Source: an uncultured Flavobacteriales bacterium (lineage in GTDB: Bacteria > Bacteroidota > Bacteroidia > Flavobacteriales_E > Vicingaceae). From it: 11,506 bases of DNA. The position numbers and the translations under genes are program-made. Shown one piece after another: positions 1 through 7,616 of this stretch (its first letter is position 1; each line of letters opens with the position of its first letter). Below the pieces are notes generated by a model. That model saw only the letters and a program-made list of their open reading frames with translations, was not told where the DNA came from and did not search any database. The stretch is taken from the NCBI GenBank assembly GCA_913059105.1, contig CAJXRL010000065.1, positions 1 through 11,506 on the forward strand. Direction: 5' to 3'.

Positions 1-45
1 ACACAGAGTAGATCGTCGGCAGCGTCAGATGTGTATAAGAGACAG
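1..45 (+). other. Nextera i5-side adapter (non-genomic)
   Basis: Synthetic sequence. Bases 13-26 are the Nextera read-1 adapter TCGTCGGCAGCGTC, and 27-45 are the 19-base Tn5 mosaic end AGATGTGTATAAGAGACAG. Bases 1-4 (ACAC) fit the end of the P5 primer. Bases 5-12 (AGAGTAGA) match, from memory, the Illumina i5 index S504/N504. Genomic DNA begins at 46. Read on the minus strand, the adapter extends the neighbouring reading frame with CLLYTSDAADD, a familiar artefact peptide in databases. Confidence 0.98.
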
Positions 46-2645
46 GTATCTTGAGGTTTAAAGTTTTGATTTGTAGCTCCAGCAATTGGCAAATTGGTGC
101 TACAATTAAACCATTGGTAATTAACTCCCACCGATTTAGCTCTTAACGAATCGTTATTGAATAAAAAGACTGAATCGGATAATTCAATTGTCGTAAAACA
201 ATCTGAAATTCCTACGCAAAACCCATTGTTCAAACTATCTGCTGCAATTACTCGGTAAGTTCCTTGTTTGGCCGGAATAAAGTTCTTCCCATTAGCACCT
301 TGAATAACTGAATTACTATCGCAATCCCACCAGCTGTATTGATTTCTATTCAAATTTGCTTGCAGACTTATAAGCTGATTATTAATAATTTCCGGTCTAG
401 ATTCATTCAAATAAAAGGTATCTACCGTGCTAAAGGTGCTGTATACTAGTGTATCCAACAAACTGGACTGAAGGGACTCGCCCTCTTGAAAAGTGATTAC
501 TGTGTCCCTTGCTTCAATTCGATAAGCAATAAACTCATTGCAAGCACCACTTCCAATAGTGTATGTTGTATCGTAAGTTAAACCTCCAATATACCAACTT
601 GCAGAATCTTGTAATTTACCAGAAGCAAAGGAATCATTGATATGTATGTAGAATCGAGTTGCTGCCTCATACTTCCAATAGGATCTTGATTTGGCGCTAA
701 TCGGCTTTGCTCTGTTCCAAGTAAGTTTAGTAGAAGAACGGGTCGCTTGGTTCGCCGCACTACCATCAGTTGCATTCAATTCCATTATTCTTGCCGGTTC
801 GGACCAAATTGACGCATTTGTATCTGTACAACCAGAAAGCGTTCGCATTCTAACATAAGAGTCAGAGCTTTGATTTAGATGAGCTCCTCTTGATTCTAAA
901 ATATTATAACCCCTACTTGGATCAAATACATTATTCAAGTTATAGGGACTAAAATCTGTAGATCTCTCATCCTGTTTGTAGTTTGTAATATATGAATGAA
1001 GTGAGACCCAGAATGAAGCGGCCTGACCGTTTCTAGGTGTAGAATAAGTAGACTCAAAATGATCGGTTCTTCTATCTGGCGGAGTAAACTGTGATGCAGA
1101 ATCTATTGGCGGAACCCAATTGTATTGAGTTGTACCATCTAATAAAACGGAAATCCCTTTAACAATTGGCTCTTTAAGTGGTATAGGATCTTTTACTCTA
1201 ACCGTTACTGTTGCGTAGTTAATACCCGGTATTGGACAGTTATCATCTTGTACCCTCATTACGAAATTGTATACCCCGAAATTTGTTCCGGGGATGCCAG
1301 TAACTGTCTGAATGTGTTTACAATCGGTTTGCCATACAAATTCAACACCAATAGCACCTAGCCCCTTTACAACAGTTACAGGAGGAGTAGCCGTTGCATC
1401 GACAAATGGAGCAGGATTACCACGTAGATACGCACAAGGATGAACATCCTTACTCGAAAGAATACAGGGTTCTCCAATTGGGTCTCCAGCATATCCTTTA
1501 GAAGGACCTGTCCTTGATCCAGTAAATAACAAGCCATCGGGCACCATGGTCAAAACCTGAGAAAATGGAGCTACATTAATTCTATCATTATCAATAACTT
1601 GAATTGGTATCGAAACTTCTTGTCCTGCTGTAATAGTTGTAACTGTATTATTTGTTGGAATACCGTTCATGAACACCTTAGGCACTTTATTCTGAACACC
1701 AGGAAGACCAGGCAAGTCAGGACAATCTAAAATTGAAATTGGAATTTCCCTGTAAACAGTTGCAATTCGCTGACCCAGTCTAAAAGCATCTACCCTAACA
1801 ACGATAATGTATCTTTTATGCCCAATTCCACTGTACACCGCCAATTGGGTACTTCCTGTTAACGGATCTAAAGATGCAGGAATGTTATTAATATTCCAGC
1901 TTTGATCGGGAGTAGGATTGCTTGGGGAAAAACCCAGCTTGTACACTAACGCAACTGGATTTGATTGGGGGGCGTTATATGGTTGATCCCAAGAATAAAC
2001 CAAAGAATCTAAATCATTATCAACTGCTGTATGGTTGTAGGTAAACTTAGACCCTCTACAAATTAAAATTGCAGGAAGTGCTTTAAAAATAGGCGAAGAA
2101 TCGAAACAAGGATCAGCTGGTAAAGCACTTGGAAGCGGGTACATGGTTGCACGTAAAAGCATTACACCATAAGTATTAACATTTTCAATTTGACTTGGTC
2201 TACAACATGGTGACTCCCAAAAAAATTTCCAACCTGACGATGGTGGAGTTCCTGAGAGCGTAACTGGGTCTGAGTTGTAAAAGAAAGCCTGAACTGTTCC
2301 TTGATCGCGATCATCACAACTCAATGACTGGTTTACATTTGGAGTACATTTAGGAGAAATATCACCGTTAATAAACGATTGAAAACGAACTTGATCCGGT
2401 TTCATGATAATTGCGTTAATACTTGGTCCGCTTGCTCCATTTCTTGGTAAGGGAGTTCCTAGTATATCGATGGTTTCATTTTGGAAGATCCATGGAATAC
2501 CTGTACAATCCCGATAAATTGTCATTGAAAAGATATATTGACCGTTGGGCAAACACCTCCAACTTATTTCTCCGCCAATGTTATGAGAAGCAAAGCTGCT
2601 TAAAGAAATTGTGATCAAACAAAGTGTGGTAAGCAGTTTTTTCAT
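46..2645 (-). CDS. Large secreted multidomain protein, C-terminus missing
   Basis: The frame starts at ATG 2645-2643 and stays open to the contig edge, giving 866 genomic codons before the adapter. Residues 1-20 are a signal peptide (MKKLLTTLCLITISLSSFAS), followed by HNIGGEISWRC and then TIYRDCTG near residue 49. This opening is typical of very long Bacteroidota surface proteins that often end in a gliding-motility or T9SS C-terminal domain; that part is not visible here. The body is rich in paired cysteines and in beta-sandwich-like segments. Late in the sequence are a fibronectin-III-like stretch (around KLTWNRA) and Ig-like repeats with YQWFNC and IAGATNQNF. Its role is probably cell-surface or adhesive, by inference. 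It is separated from paaY by a gene relic and is unlikely to belong to the paa operon. I translated the frame by eye; no internal stop was seen. Confidence 0.85.
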
Positions 2646-2699
2646 AATTGTATCAGGATTAGTTAATTCTACGACGCACAGCACTCATTAAGGTTGCCT

Positions 2700-2849
2700 T
2701 TATTGCTTCACTATCTTCAAATTAGCCTTCTCCCCTTTTTCGTTCGTGAGTTGGATGAAGTAGATGCCTGAGCTGCCTTGAATATCTACTTCGAAATTTG
2801 ATTGATTTTTGAATTGCTGTTGCTATTTAATAACAGACTTACTATTTTC
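2700..2849 (-). pseudogene. Relic of a T9SS C-terminal sorting domain
   Basis: Between the secreted-protein gene and paaY, the minus strand encodes, just before stop TAA 2702-2700, a peptide with EVDIQGSSGIYFIQL, then TNEKGEKANLKIVKQ. This matches the end of a type A T9SS sorting domain, whose usual shape is a GxYF(I/V)xL core, a turn with G, and a basic KIVKQ-like finish. The frame is cut by an in-frame TAG at 2825-2823. A further nine codons (SENSKSVIK) lie upstream before TAA 2855-2853. There is no start codon and no room for a cargo domain. I read it as the decayed 3' end of a lost secreted-protein gene. A readthrough or chimeric product is unlikely given two stops within about 12 codons. 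Confidence 0.7.
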
Positions 2850-2911
2850 AGATTAAATAACAAATAGGCTCTTTTGTCTTAAAAGCTCATTGAACACTTT
2901 ATTCGCAATTT

Positions 2912-3505
2912 CTAATTCTCTTTTATCCTCTCCCAAATCTCAAACAACTTCTCTTGACTAGGTCGATCTGTAGGAATTTCAGTCAAAGCTTGCACCTCTT
3001 TTTCTTCGTTCATTTCTGAAGGCAATTGCTGGTACAATGCTGTTCCTTTCGTTTTCCAAGCAATCATTTCATCACTCACGTCTTTTATTTTCTTGGCAGG
3101 GTTGCCAACAATTAAGCTACGTTTTTCAAAAACCGCTTTAGATTTTACAAAAGTTAAAGCTCCAATAATACACTCATCGCCAATTTCAGCTTCGTCCATC
3201 ACCACAGCATTCATGCCTACCAATACATTTTTGCCAATATTAGCGCCATGAATGATCGCTCCATGACCAATGTGAGCCCCCTCTTCTAAGGTAATCGTAA
3301 TGCCAGGAAACATGTGAATGGTGCAATTTTCTTGCACGTTGCAGCCGTCTTCAATAACTATACCTCCCCAATCGCCACGAATAGCAGCGCCGGGCCCAAT
3401 GTATACATTTTTACCAATAATAACATTGCCCGTTACGGCAGCTTGCGGGTGCACAAAACTACTAGGGTGAACTACTGGGATGAAACCTTTAAATGAAAAA
3501 AACAT
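2912..3505 (-). CDS. paaY: PaaY-like hexapeptide-repeat thioesterase (gamma carbonic anhydrase fold)
   Basis: A 197-residue left-handed beta-helix protein. Isoleucine/valine-rich hexapeptide turns run from about residue 15 to 125 (for example VTGNVIIGKNVYIG). The metal-site layout of gamma carbonic anhydrases is present: R43 and D45 in RGDWGG, Q58, and His at 64, 81 and 86. A helical C-terminal tail of about 55 residues follows NPAKK. In the phenylacetate pathway PaaY is a thioesterase that hydrolyses hydroxylated CoA derivatives formed when ring epoxidation goes astray. Length and context fit PaaY (about 196 residues in E. coli), though YrdA or CaiE-type relatives look similar. It is the last metabolic gene of the cluster, 227 bases downstream of the crotonase, and that gap is full of repeats. 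Start ATG 3505-3503 fits the family's N-terminus. Confidence 0.8.
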   Translation of the reverse strand: MFFSFKGFIPVVHPSSFVHPQAAVTGNVIIGKNVYIGPGAAIRGDWGGIVIEDGCNVQENCTIHMFPGITITLEEGAHIGHGAIIHGANIGKNVLVGMNAVVMDEAEIGDECIIGALTFVKSKAVFEKRSLIVGNPAKKIKDVSDEMIAWKTKGTALYQQLPSEMNEEKEVQALTEIPTDRPSQEKLFEIWERIKEN

Positions 3506-3532
3506 CGTTTTTTTGAATTAGGAATTAAAATT

Positions 3533-3595
3533 AATTACGAATTACGAATCGTTCAATTACGAATTGATATAATTACGAATCAGAAAATTACGAAT
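3533..3595. repeat. Array of five AATTACGAAT copies
   Basis: Exact AATTACGAAT occurs at 3533, 3540, 3555, 3571 and 3586; the last four starts are 15-16 bases apart. The array lies 28 bases upstream of the paaY start, in the crotonase-paaY gap. It faces copies of the opposite orientation at 3676 and 3720, so the intergenic transcript could fold back on itself. Confidence 0.85.
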
Positions 3596-3654
3596 GATAG
3601 TTTTTTCAGCAATATAATTTCGAACAAACCACTTACAATTCATTTTTTAAAAAA

Positions 3655-3729
3655 TTTGAAATTCCCAGATTTGAAATTCGTAATTAAAAGATTAGTAATC
3701 CGTAATTTCTAATTCCCAGATTCGTAATT
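3655..3729. repeat. Opposite-orientation copies (ATTCGTAATT) with a 15-base unit
   Basis: Exact ATTCGTAATT occurs at 3676-3685 and 3720-3729, with a one-mismatch copy at 3698-3707. TTTGAAATTC is repeated at 3655 and 3670, a 15-base period. The 25 bases at 3661-3685 match 9394-9418 (downstream of paaJ) in 24 positions. The last copy ends three bases from the crotonase stop codon. A perfect 14-base AT palindrome (six T then six A in the middle) sits just to the left at 3642-3655. Confidence 0.8.
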
Positions 3730-3732
3730 GTT

Positions 3733-4488
3733 TTAAGCGTATCCCTTCAGCACTTCTTTTGTATATTCACTCAACACCAATTTACCACTCATAGCGGCTC
3801 TATCCGCTAAAAGTGTGTCCCAATGTTCGGTTCCTTCCCAAAATACTTTTTTCAGCATGCTCTGTGCCTCAGGGTTCTTCGACAATAAATAGTTTACTAA
3901 ATCTTGAACTCCTTGATCCAATGCATCAATATCATCAAACACATCGGCGTACAACCCTTTTTGTTTTGCCCAATCTGCCGGATAAAAATGGTCTGCATTA
4001 ATGGTCATCTGGCTCATAGCGGAGACACCAACTTTGCGCTCCACAGCCGGCCCAACTACAAATGGTCCTATGCCAACATTTAACTCTGATAACTTTGCTG
4101 AAGCGAACTTTGTAGCCATACAATAATCAACCGCAGCTGCAACTCCAACTCCACCGCCAACGGCTTTTCCTTGCACTCTGCCAATAATCAACTTAGGACA
4201 TTTTCTGCAAGCATTAATCACATTTGCAAAACCTGAAAAAAATTTCTGTCCTGTTTCTAAATCGTTAATACTGATTAATTCCGTAAAACTTGCTCCAGAA
4301 CAAAACGTTCGATCACCCCCACTTTTTAATAAAATTAACTTCACTTCATTATCCTCCCCTGCTTCAGTAATTGCCTGAGCTAGTTTGCTCAAAATATCAC
4401 TTGGTAAAGAGTTGTGTTTAGGGTGAAAAAATTCTACGGTGGCTAGACCGGTTTCTTGCTTACTTATAGTTACGTATGGCTGTGACAT
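3733..4488 (-). CDS. Enoyl-CoA hydratase/isomerase family protein (paaF/paaG-like)
   Basis: A 251-residue crotonase-fold protein. Oxyanion-hole segments are CSGASF (residues 63-68) and AVGGGVG (109-115). DRTFCSG is the usual first signature. In canonical enoyl-CoA hydratase two glutamates act together. Here the first is replaced by Gly115 (GGGVG in place of GGGCE), while the second is kept as Glu135 in LSELNVGI. The aspartate used by PaaG isomerases is also absent (Phe143 aligns there). The role is likely hydration or isomerisation of an acyl-CoA in phenylacetate breakdown, either 2,3-dehydroadipyl-CoA hydratase (PaaF) or the oxepin-forming isomerase (PaaG). The active site does not decide between them, so no symbol is given. 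The downstream neighbour is paaY and the upstream neighbour is the four-helix-bundle gene, 59 bases away. Start is ATG 4488-4486. Confidence 0.82.
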   Translation of the reverse strand: MSQPYVTISKQETGLATVEFFHPKHNSLPSDILSKLAQAITEAGEDNEVKLILLKSGGDRTFCSGASFTELISINDLETGQKFFSGFANVINACRKCPKLIIGRVQGKAVGGGVGVAAAVDYCMATKFASAKLSELNVGIGPFVVGPAVERKVGVSAMSQMTINADHFYPADWAKQKGLYADVFDDIDALDQGVQDLVNYLLSKNPEAQSMLKKVFWEGTEHWDTLLADRAAMSGKLVLSEYTKEVLKGYA

Positions 4489-4524
4489 GTTCGTTATCTT
4501 TTAAATTCTTAATTACAAATATCG

Positions 4525-4549
4525 AATTACGAAAATTCAATTCGTAATT
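4525..4549. repeat. Short inverted repeat at the four-helix-bundle stop codon
   Basis: AATTACGAA (4525-4533) and TTCGTAATT (4541-4549) are perfect reverse complements with a 7-base spacer. The right arm overlaps the TAA stop (4550-4548) of the gene transcribed into it, so the hairpin forms at the end of that reading frame. There is no following U-tract on the minus strand, so I do not call it a terminator. Confidence 0.75.
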
Positions 4550-4907
4550 ACATGAGTTTTTGTTTTAATGTTTTTTGAATCGATCCAATGATTCGAAGTA
4601 ATTCTTCAACATCATCAAGCATGTCCTCTTTTGTTTCTTCTTCTATCAATTCTGTATCTCCTAAAATCCTAAGCCAATAGTGCGTTTCTCTGGTCTCTTT
4701 GTATGCGATGCTAATCTTATGAAGAAAGTCTTTATCACTTTGTGCTCCAATTGCCTCTTCTGTATTAGCACCAATGGAGGTTCCAGATCTTAAAAACTGT
4801 CTTGATAAAACATACTCTTTACTTTCTCTTTGAATCTGAAAAGCCAATTTAGCAGCTTTGACTGCAAATGCATAACTTTTATCTAAAGCAGGGTTCTCTC
4901 TTTTCAT
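4548..4907 (-). CDS. Four-helix-bundle protein, S23 / intervening-sequence family
   Basis: A 119-residue, highly charged, mostly helical protein. It shows the family marks: a first helix ending near LSRQFLRSGTSIGANTEEA (residues about 54-72), then FLHKISIAYKETRETHYWL (about 81-99), and a final LLRIIGSIQKTLKQKL helix. These are the hallmarks of the 'four helix bundle' or 23S rRNA intervening-sequence protein family, which is structurally related to the Avd accessory protein of diversity-generating retroelements. The function of the stand-alone members is unknown; nucleic-acid binding is only a possibility. It sits alone between paaZ and the crotonase and has no metabolic role I can name. Repeats touch it on both sides: the start is 17 bases from the nearest 10-mer copy upstream, and the stop lies inside another copy. 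I suspect a small inserted cassette. Confidence 0.85.
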   Translation of the reverse strand: MKRENPALDKSYAFAVKAAKLAFQIQRESKEYVLSRQFLRSGTSIGANTEEAIGAQSDKDFLHKISIAYKETRETHYWLRILGDTELIEEETKEDMLDDVEELLRIIGSIQKTLKQKLM

Positions 4908-4923
4908 TTTTTCTAATTCAAAA

Positions 4924-4970
4924 ATTCGTAATTCGGCATTTGTAATTCGTAATTCCCAAATTCACAATTC
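4924..4970. repeat. ATTCGTAATT copies upstream of the four-helix-bundle gene
   Basis: Exact copies lie at 4924-4933 and 4945-4954. They are followed by AATTCCCAAATTCACAATT, a degenerate version of the AATTCCCAGATTCGTAATT seen at 3711-3729. The repeats fill the whole gap between the paaZ palindrome and the four-helix-bundle start. Confidence 0.8.
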
Positions 4971-5015
4971 CAATTTTCAATCATTTAAAACTTCGTTTTA
5001 TATGATTGAAAATTG
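4971..5015. repeat. 45-base near-perfect palindrome over the paaZ stop codon
   Basis: Arms 4971-4984 and 5002-5015 (CAATTTTCAATCAT and its exact reverse complement) are 14 bases each. After one T/T mismatch, six more bases pair (4986-4991 with 4995-5000) around a 3-base loop. Twenty of 21 positions therefore pair. The right arm and part of the inner stem encode the last residues of PaaZ (QFSII) and its TAA stop (5000-4998). No U-run follows on the minus strand, so the structure is not a classical intrinsic terminator. It could stabilise the 3' end of the upstream message or reflect an inverted duplication. Confidence 0.85.
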
Positions 5016-7487
5016 CTGAAAGTGATGATTAAAATGTTTCCTATTCATCAAGTCCCAAAGATCTTTGTCTAGGGCTCCAAAAACTGCGTTATTAGACGTT
5101 GCTTCAGAATTTTCCTTGTAATACAATTCATAATAATCAAATGCCTCCAAAAAATGTTTTTTCGCTTCAACAAGATTCTCACATACCAACTTTGCGAGTA
5201 CATCATCTTCTAAATCTGGCGTTTTACTGTTCTTCGGAAAAGGGTAATAATTATATAAACTATCCGTGTATTTCTCTAAATGTTCTGCCGGCGTAGCGAT
5301 GTCCAATTTAATTTTATTCACGGCCGAATCTAGACCATGAGTTAAATGCTCTACCATATGCTGCGGTGTCATTATTCCCCAATTCGCAGTAGATTGTTCA
5401 GTTAACTTATCTAAATAACTTTCTACATTTTTCCGGTTAATTTCCGTGAAAGGACTTTTCTTTGCCACCATCGTCAATACGGTCGCAATCGCCACTTTTT
5501 CATCGTCTTGGTCAAATACCTCAACAAACCATTTAACAACACCTGATGGAAATTGTTGACCTCTTACATCCTTATCTCGCTTCTCTTGACAAGTCAATCG
5601 AACGTAAATGGTATCGCCATGATAAATTGGCCGCATAAAACGACAGGTATCCAATCCGTAATTTGCAGAAACTGGACCTTTGTTTGGGTAAACAAATAAA
5701 CCTGCAGCAGCCGAAAGGATGAAATACCCATGAGCTGCTCGCTTATCAAAAATGGTATGATTTAATGAAGTTATGTCCGTGTGCGCATAGAAATGATCCC
5801 AAGATAGGTTCGCAAAATTTGCGATCTCAGAATCCATCATCGTTCTGCGATGTGTCTTTAACGACATTCCTGCTTCTATGTCTTCAAAATGATATTTAAA
5901 CGGATGTTCCGGAGTGTCTTTATACTCCGCTCCCGGCTGATAAACACCAGTAATTTCTGTTATTGTTGTTGGAGAACCCTGAATGGCACAACGTTGCATG
6001 TAGTGCTTTACACCACGCATACCGCCCATTTCTTCACCGCCTCCTGCTCTACCAGGACCACCGTGTGTTAAGGTTGGTAATGGAGAACCGTGACCTGTGC
6101 TTTGTACAGCAGATTCTTGATTCAATACCAATATTCTTCCATGGTGTGTGGCAGCTTCAACAGTAAATTCCGTTGCAATTTTATCGTCTCCAGTTACAAT
6201 GGAAGCGACTAACGACCCCATTCCTAAATGCGAAAGCTCAACTGCTTCTGCGGTTGTAGAATAAGGCATAATGGTACTAACAGGACCAAAAGCTTCTACA
6301 TTATGAACCGCCATATTCTTAAATGGCTCTTTTTCCACCAACAAAATCGGACTTAAGAATGCTCCTTTTTCGGCACTTGCTCCATTTACTTCTACTTGAT
6401 CTAAACTTCCGTAAACAATCTCAGCAGTCTCATTCAATTCTGCCACTCTTTCTTTTACTTCTTGAACTTGGTCTTTGCTTACCAAAGCTCCCATTCTCGT
6501 TCCTTTCAAAGAAGGATCGCCAATGTTGGTTCTTCCCAATTCTTTGCCCAATGCAATTTGCACATCTTCAACATAATTCTCTGGAACCATTATTCTTCGA
6601 ATGGCAGTACATTTTTGACCACACTTTACTGTCATCTCTGCTTTCACACCCTTAATAAATAACTTAAATTCAGGTGTTCCTGGCGCAGCGTCTAATCCCA
6701 AAACTGAACAATTCAACGAATCAGCTTCCATATTAAAAGGCACCGCTTCATTAATAATTCTTTTGTTTGACTTCAGCATTCTACCAGTAGTTGCAGAACC
6801 TGTGAAGGTAACTACATCTTGAGATTCCACATGATCTAAAATAGTTCTTGCAGAACCGCAAAGCAACTGCAAAGCTCCTTCTGGCAATATTTTAGAAGCA
6901 ATTATTTCTTTTACCACTGCTTCCGTTAAAAAGGAAGTATTAGTTGCAGGTTTTACAACAGCGGGAACGCCTGCCATCCAATTCACTGCACATTTCTCTA
7001 ACATTCCCCAAACCGGGAAGTTGAATGCATTGATATGAACAGCAACACCTCTTTTAGGAACCAATATATGGTGTCCCATAAATTGACCTCCTCTTGAAAG
7101 GTCTATGCCATCACCTTCAACATGAAAGGGTTTATTTGGAAATTCTTTTCTCAATGAAGCGTTGGCAAATAAGTTTCCGAATCCGCCTTCAATATCAATC
7201 CAAGAATCAACCTTAGTTGCTCCAGTTTTAAATGAAACCGCGTAGAACTTAGCTTTATGCTTCATTAAATGAAGACCTAACTTCTTTAGCATCATTCCTC
7301 TTTCTTGAAAAGTCATTTTTCGCAAAGCAGGATTCCCTACTCTTCGACCATATTCAAGAATATCCTTAAAATCAAAACCTTTTGTGCTTGCTACTGCAAC
7401 TTCTTCTCCATTTACTGCATTGATTAATGGAATGCCATCACCATCTCCAGTTACCCAATTTCCTTGTATGTAGTTTTCTAATTTCAT
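4998..7487 (-). CDS. paaZ: Bifunctional PaaZ with an extra C-terminal DinB/DUF1569-like domain
   Basis: An 829-residue protein from ATG 7487-7485; a TTG three codons upstream is less likely. Residues 1 to about 510 are an aldehyde dehydrogenase domain with catalytic Glu254 (FNMEADS) and Cys293 (KCGQKC). Residues about 525-680 are a MaoC-like hydratase domain with Asp564 and His569 in DHFYAH. Together they hydrolyse oxepin-CoA and oxidise the resulting semialdehyde to 3-oxo-5,6-dehydrosuberyl-CoA. E. coli PaaZ ends near residue 681. This one has about 145 more, with WGIMTPQHMVEHLTHGL (His710, 714, 717) and a closing RKHFNHHFQQF (His818, 821, 822). These are the helix signatures of the DUF1569/DinB fold, whose histidines usually bind a metal. 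I think this fusion recurs in Bacteroidota, but cannot verify that here. The gene follows the ABC pair after a repeat-containing gap, and its 3' end lies in a strong palindrome. Confidence 0.95.
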   Translation of the reverse strand: MKLENYIQGNWVTGDGDGIPLINAVNGEEVAVASTKGFDFKDILEYGRRVGNPALRKMTFQERGMMLKKLGLHLMKHKAKFYAVSFKTGATKVDSWIDIEGGFGNLFANASLRKEFPNKPFHVEGDGIDLSRGGQFMGHHILVPKRGVAVHINAFNFPVWGMLEKCAVNWMAGVPAVVKPATNTSFLTEAVVKEIIASKILPEGALQLLCGSARTILDHVESQDVVTFTGSATTGRMLKSNKRIINEAVPFNMEADSLNCSVLGLDAAPGTPEFKLFIKGVKAEMTVKCGQKCTAIRRIMVPENYVEDVQIALGKELGRTNIGDPSLKGTRMGALVSKDQVQEVKERVAELNETAEIVYGSLDQVEVNGASAEKGAFLSPILLVEKEPFKNMAVHNVEAFGPVSTIMPYSTTAEAVELSHLGMGSLVASIVTGDDKIATEFTVEAATHHGRILVLNQESAVQSTGHGSPLPTLTHGGPGRAGGGEEMGGMRGVKHYMQRCAIQGSPTTITEITGVYQPGAEYKDTPEHPFKYHFEDIEAGMSLKTHRRTMMDSEIANFANLSWDHFYAHTDITSLNHTIFDKRAAHGYFILSAAAGLFVYPNKGPVSANYGLDTCRFMRPIYHGDTIYVRLTCQEKRDKDVRGQQFPSGVVKWFVEVFDQDDEKVAIATVLTMVAKKSPFTEINRKNVESYLDKLTEQSTANWGIMTPQHMVEHLTHGLDSAVNKIKLDIATPAEHLEKYTDSLYNYYPFPKNSKTPDLEDDVLAKLVCENLVEAKKHFLEAFDYYELYYKENSEATSNNAVFGALDKDLWDLMNRKHFNHHFQQFSII

Positions 7488-7494
7488 TTTTTTC

Positions 7495-7518
7495 AATTAC
7501 GAATGATTAATTACGAAT
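7495..7518. repeat. Two AATTACGAAT copies just upstream of paaZ
   Basis: Exact copies at 7495-7504 and 7509-7518, 14 bases apart, begin eight bases upstream of the paaZ ATG. They fill part of the 129-base gap between the ABC ATPase and paaZ. The rest of that gap shows only a weak hairpin (7567-7574 with 7584-7591) and no clear promoter. Confidence 0.8.
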
Positions 7519-7616
7519 TACAATTCAAGAATTAGTAACCCGCTCAAAACAGACTTCTAAATTAACCTATTTCGAGGTTTTTACGAAGTAGAATAATTCA
7601 ATTGTTCTTTAGAAAG

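Noticed and set aside
578..775. Minus-strand open frame of 65 residues
   Set aside because: It is in a different frame from the long secreted-protein gene, which reads through this stretch without a stop.
2882..2906. Terminator after paaY
   Set aside because: Only a 5-base CTTTT/AAAAG stem is visible and no U-run follows directly.
3533..3729. CRISPR array
   Set aside because: Repeats are only 10 bases, spacers 5-6 bases, orientation switches midway, and no cas genes are present.
6323..6655. Plus-strand open frame of 110 residues
   Set aside because: It lies antisense inside the aldehyde dehydrogenase domain of paaZ, has low-complexity Leu/Phe-rich composition and no family likeness.
7567..7591. 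Possible terminator after the ABC ATPase
   Set aside because: CTATTTCG/CGAAGTAG pair with one wobble or mismatch around a 9-base loop, and no U-run follows on the minus strand.
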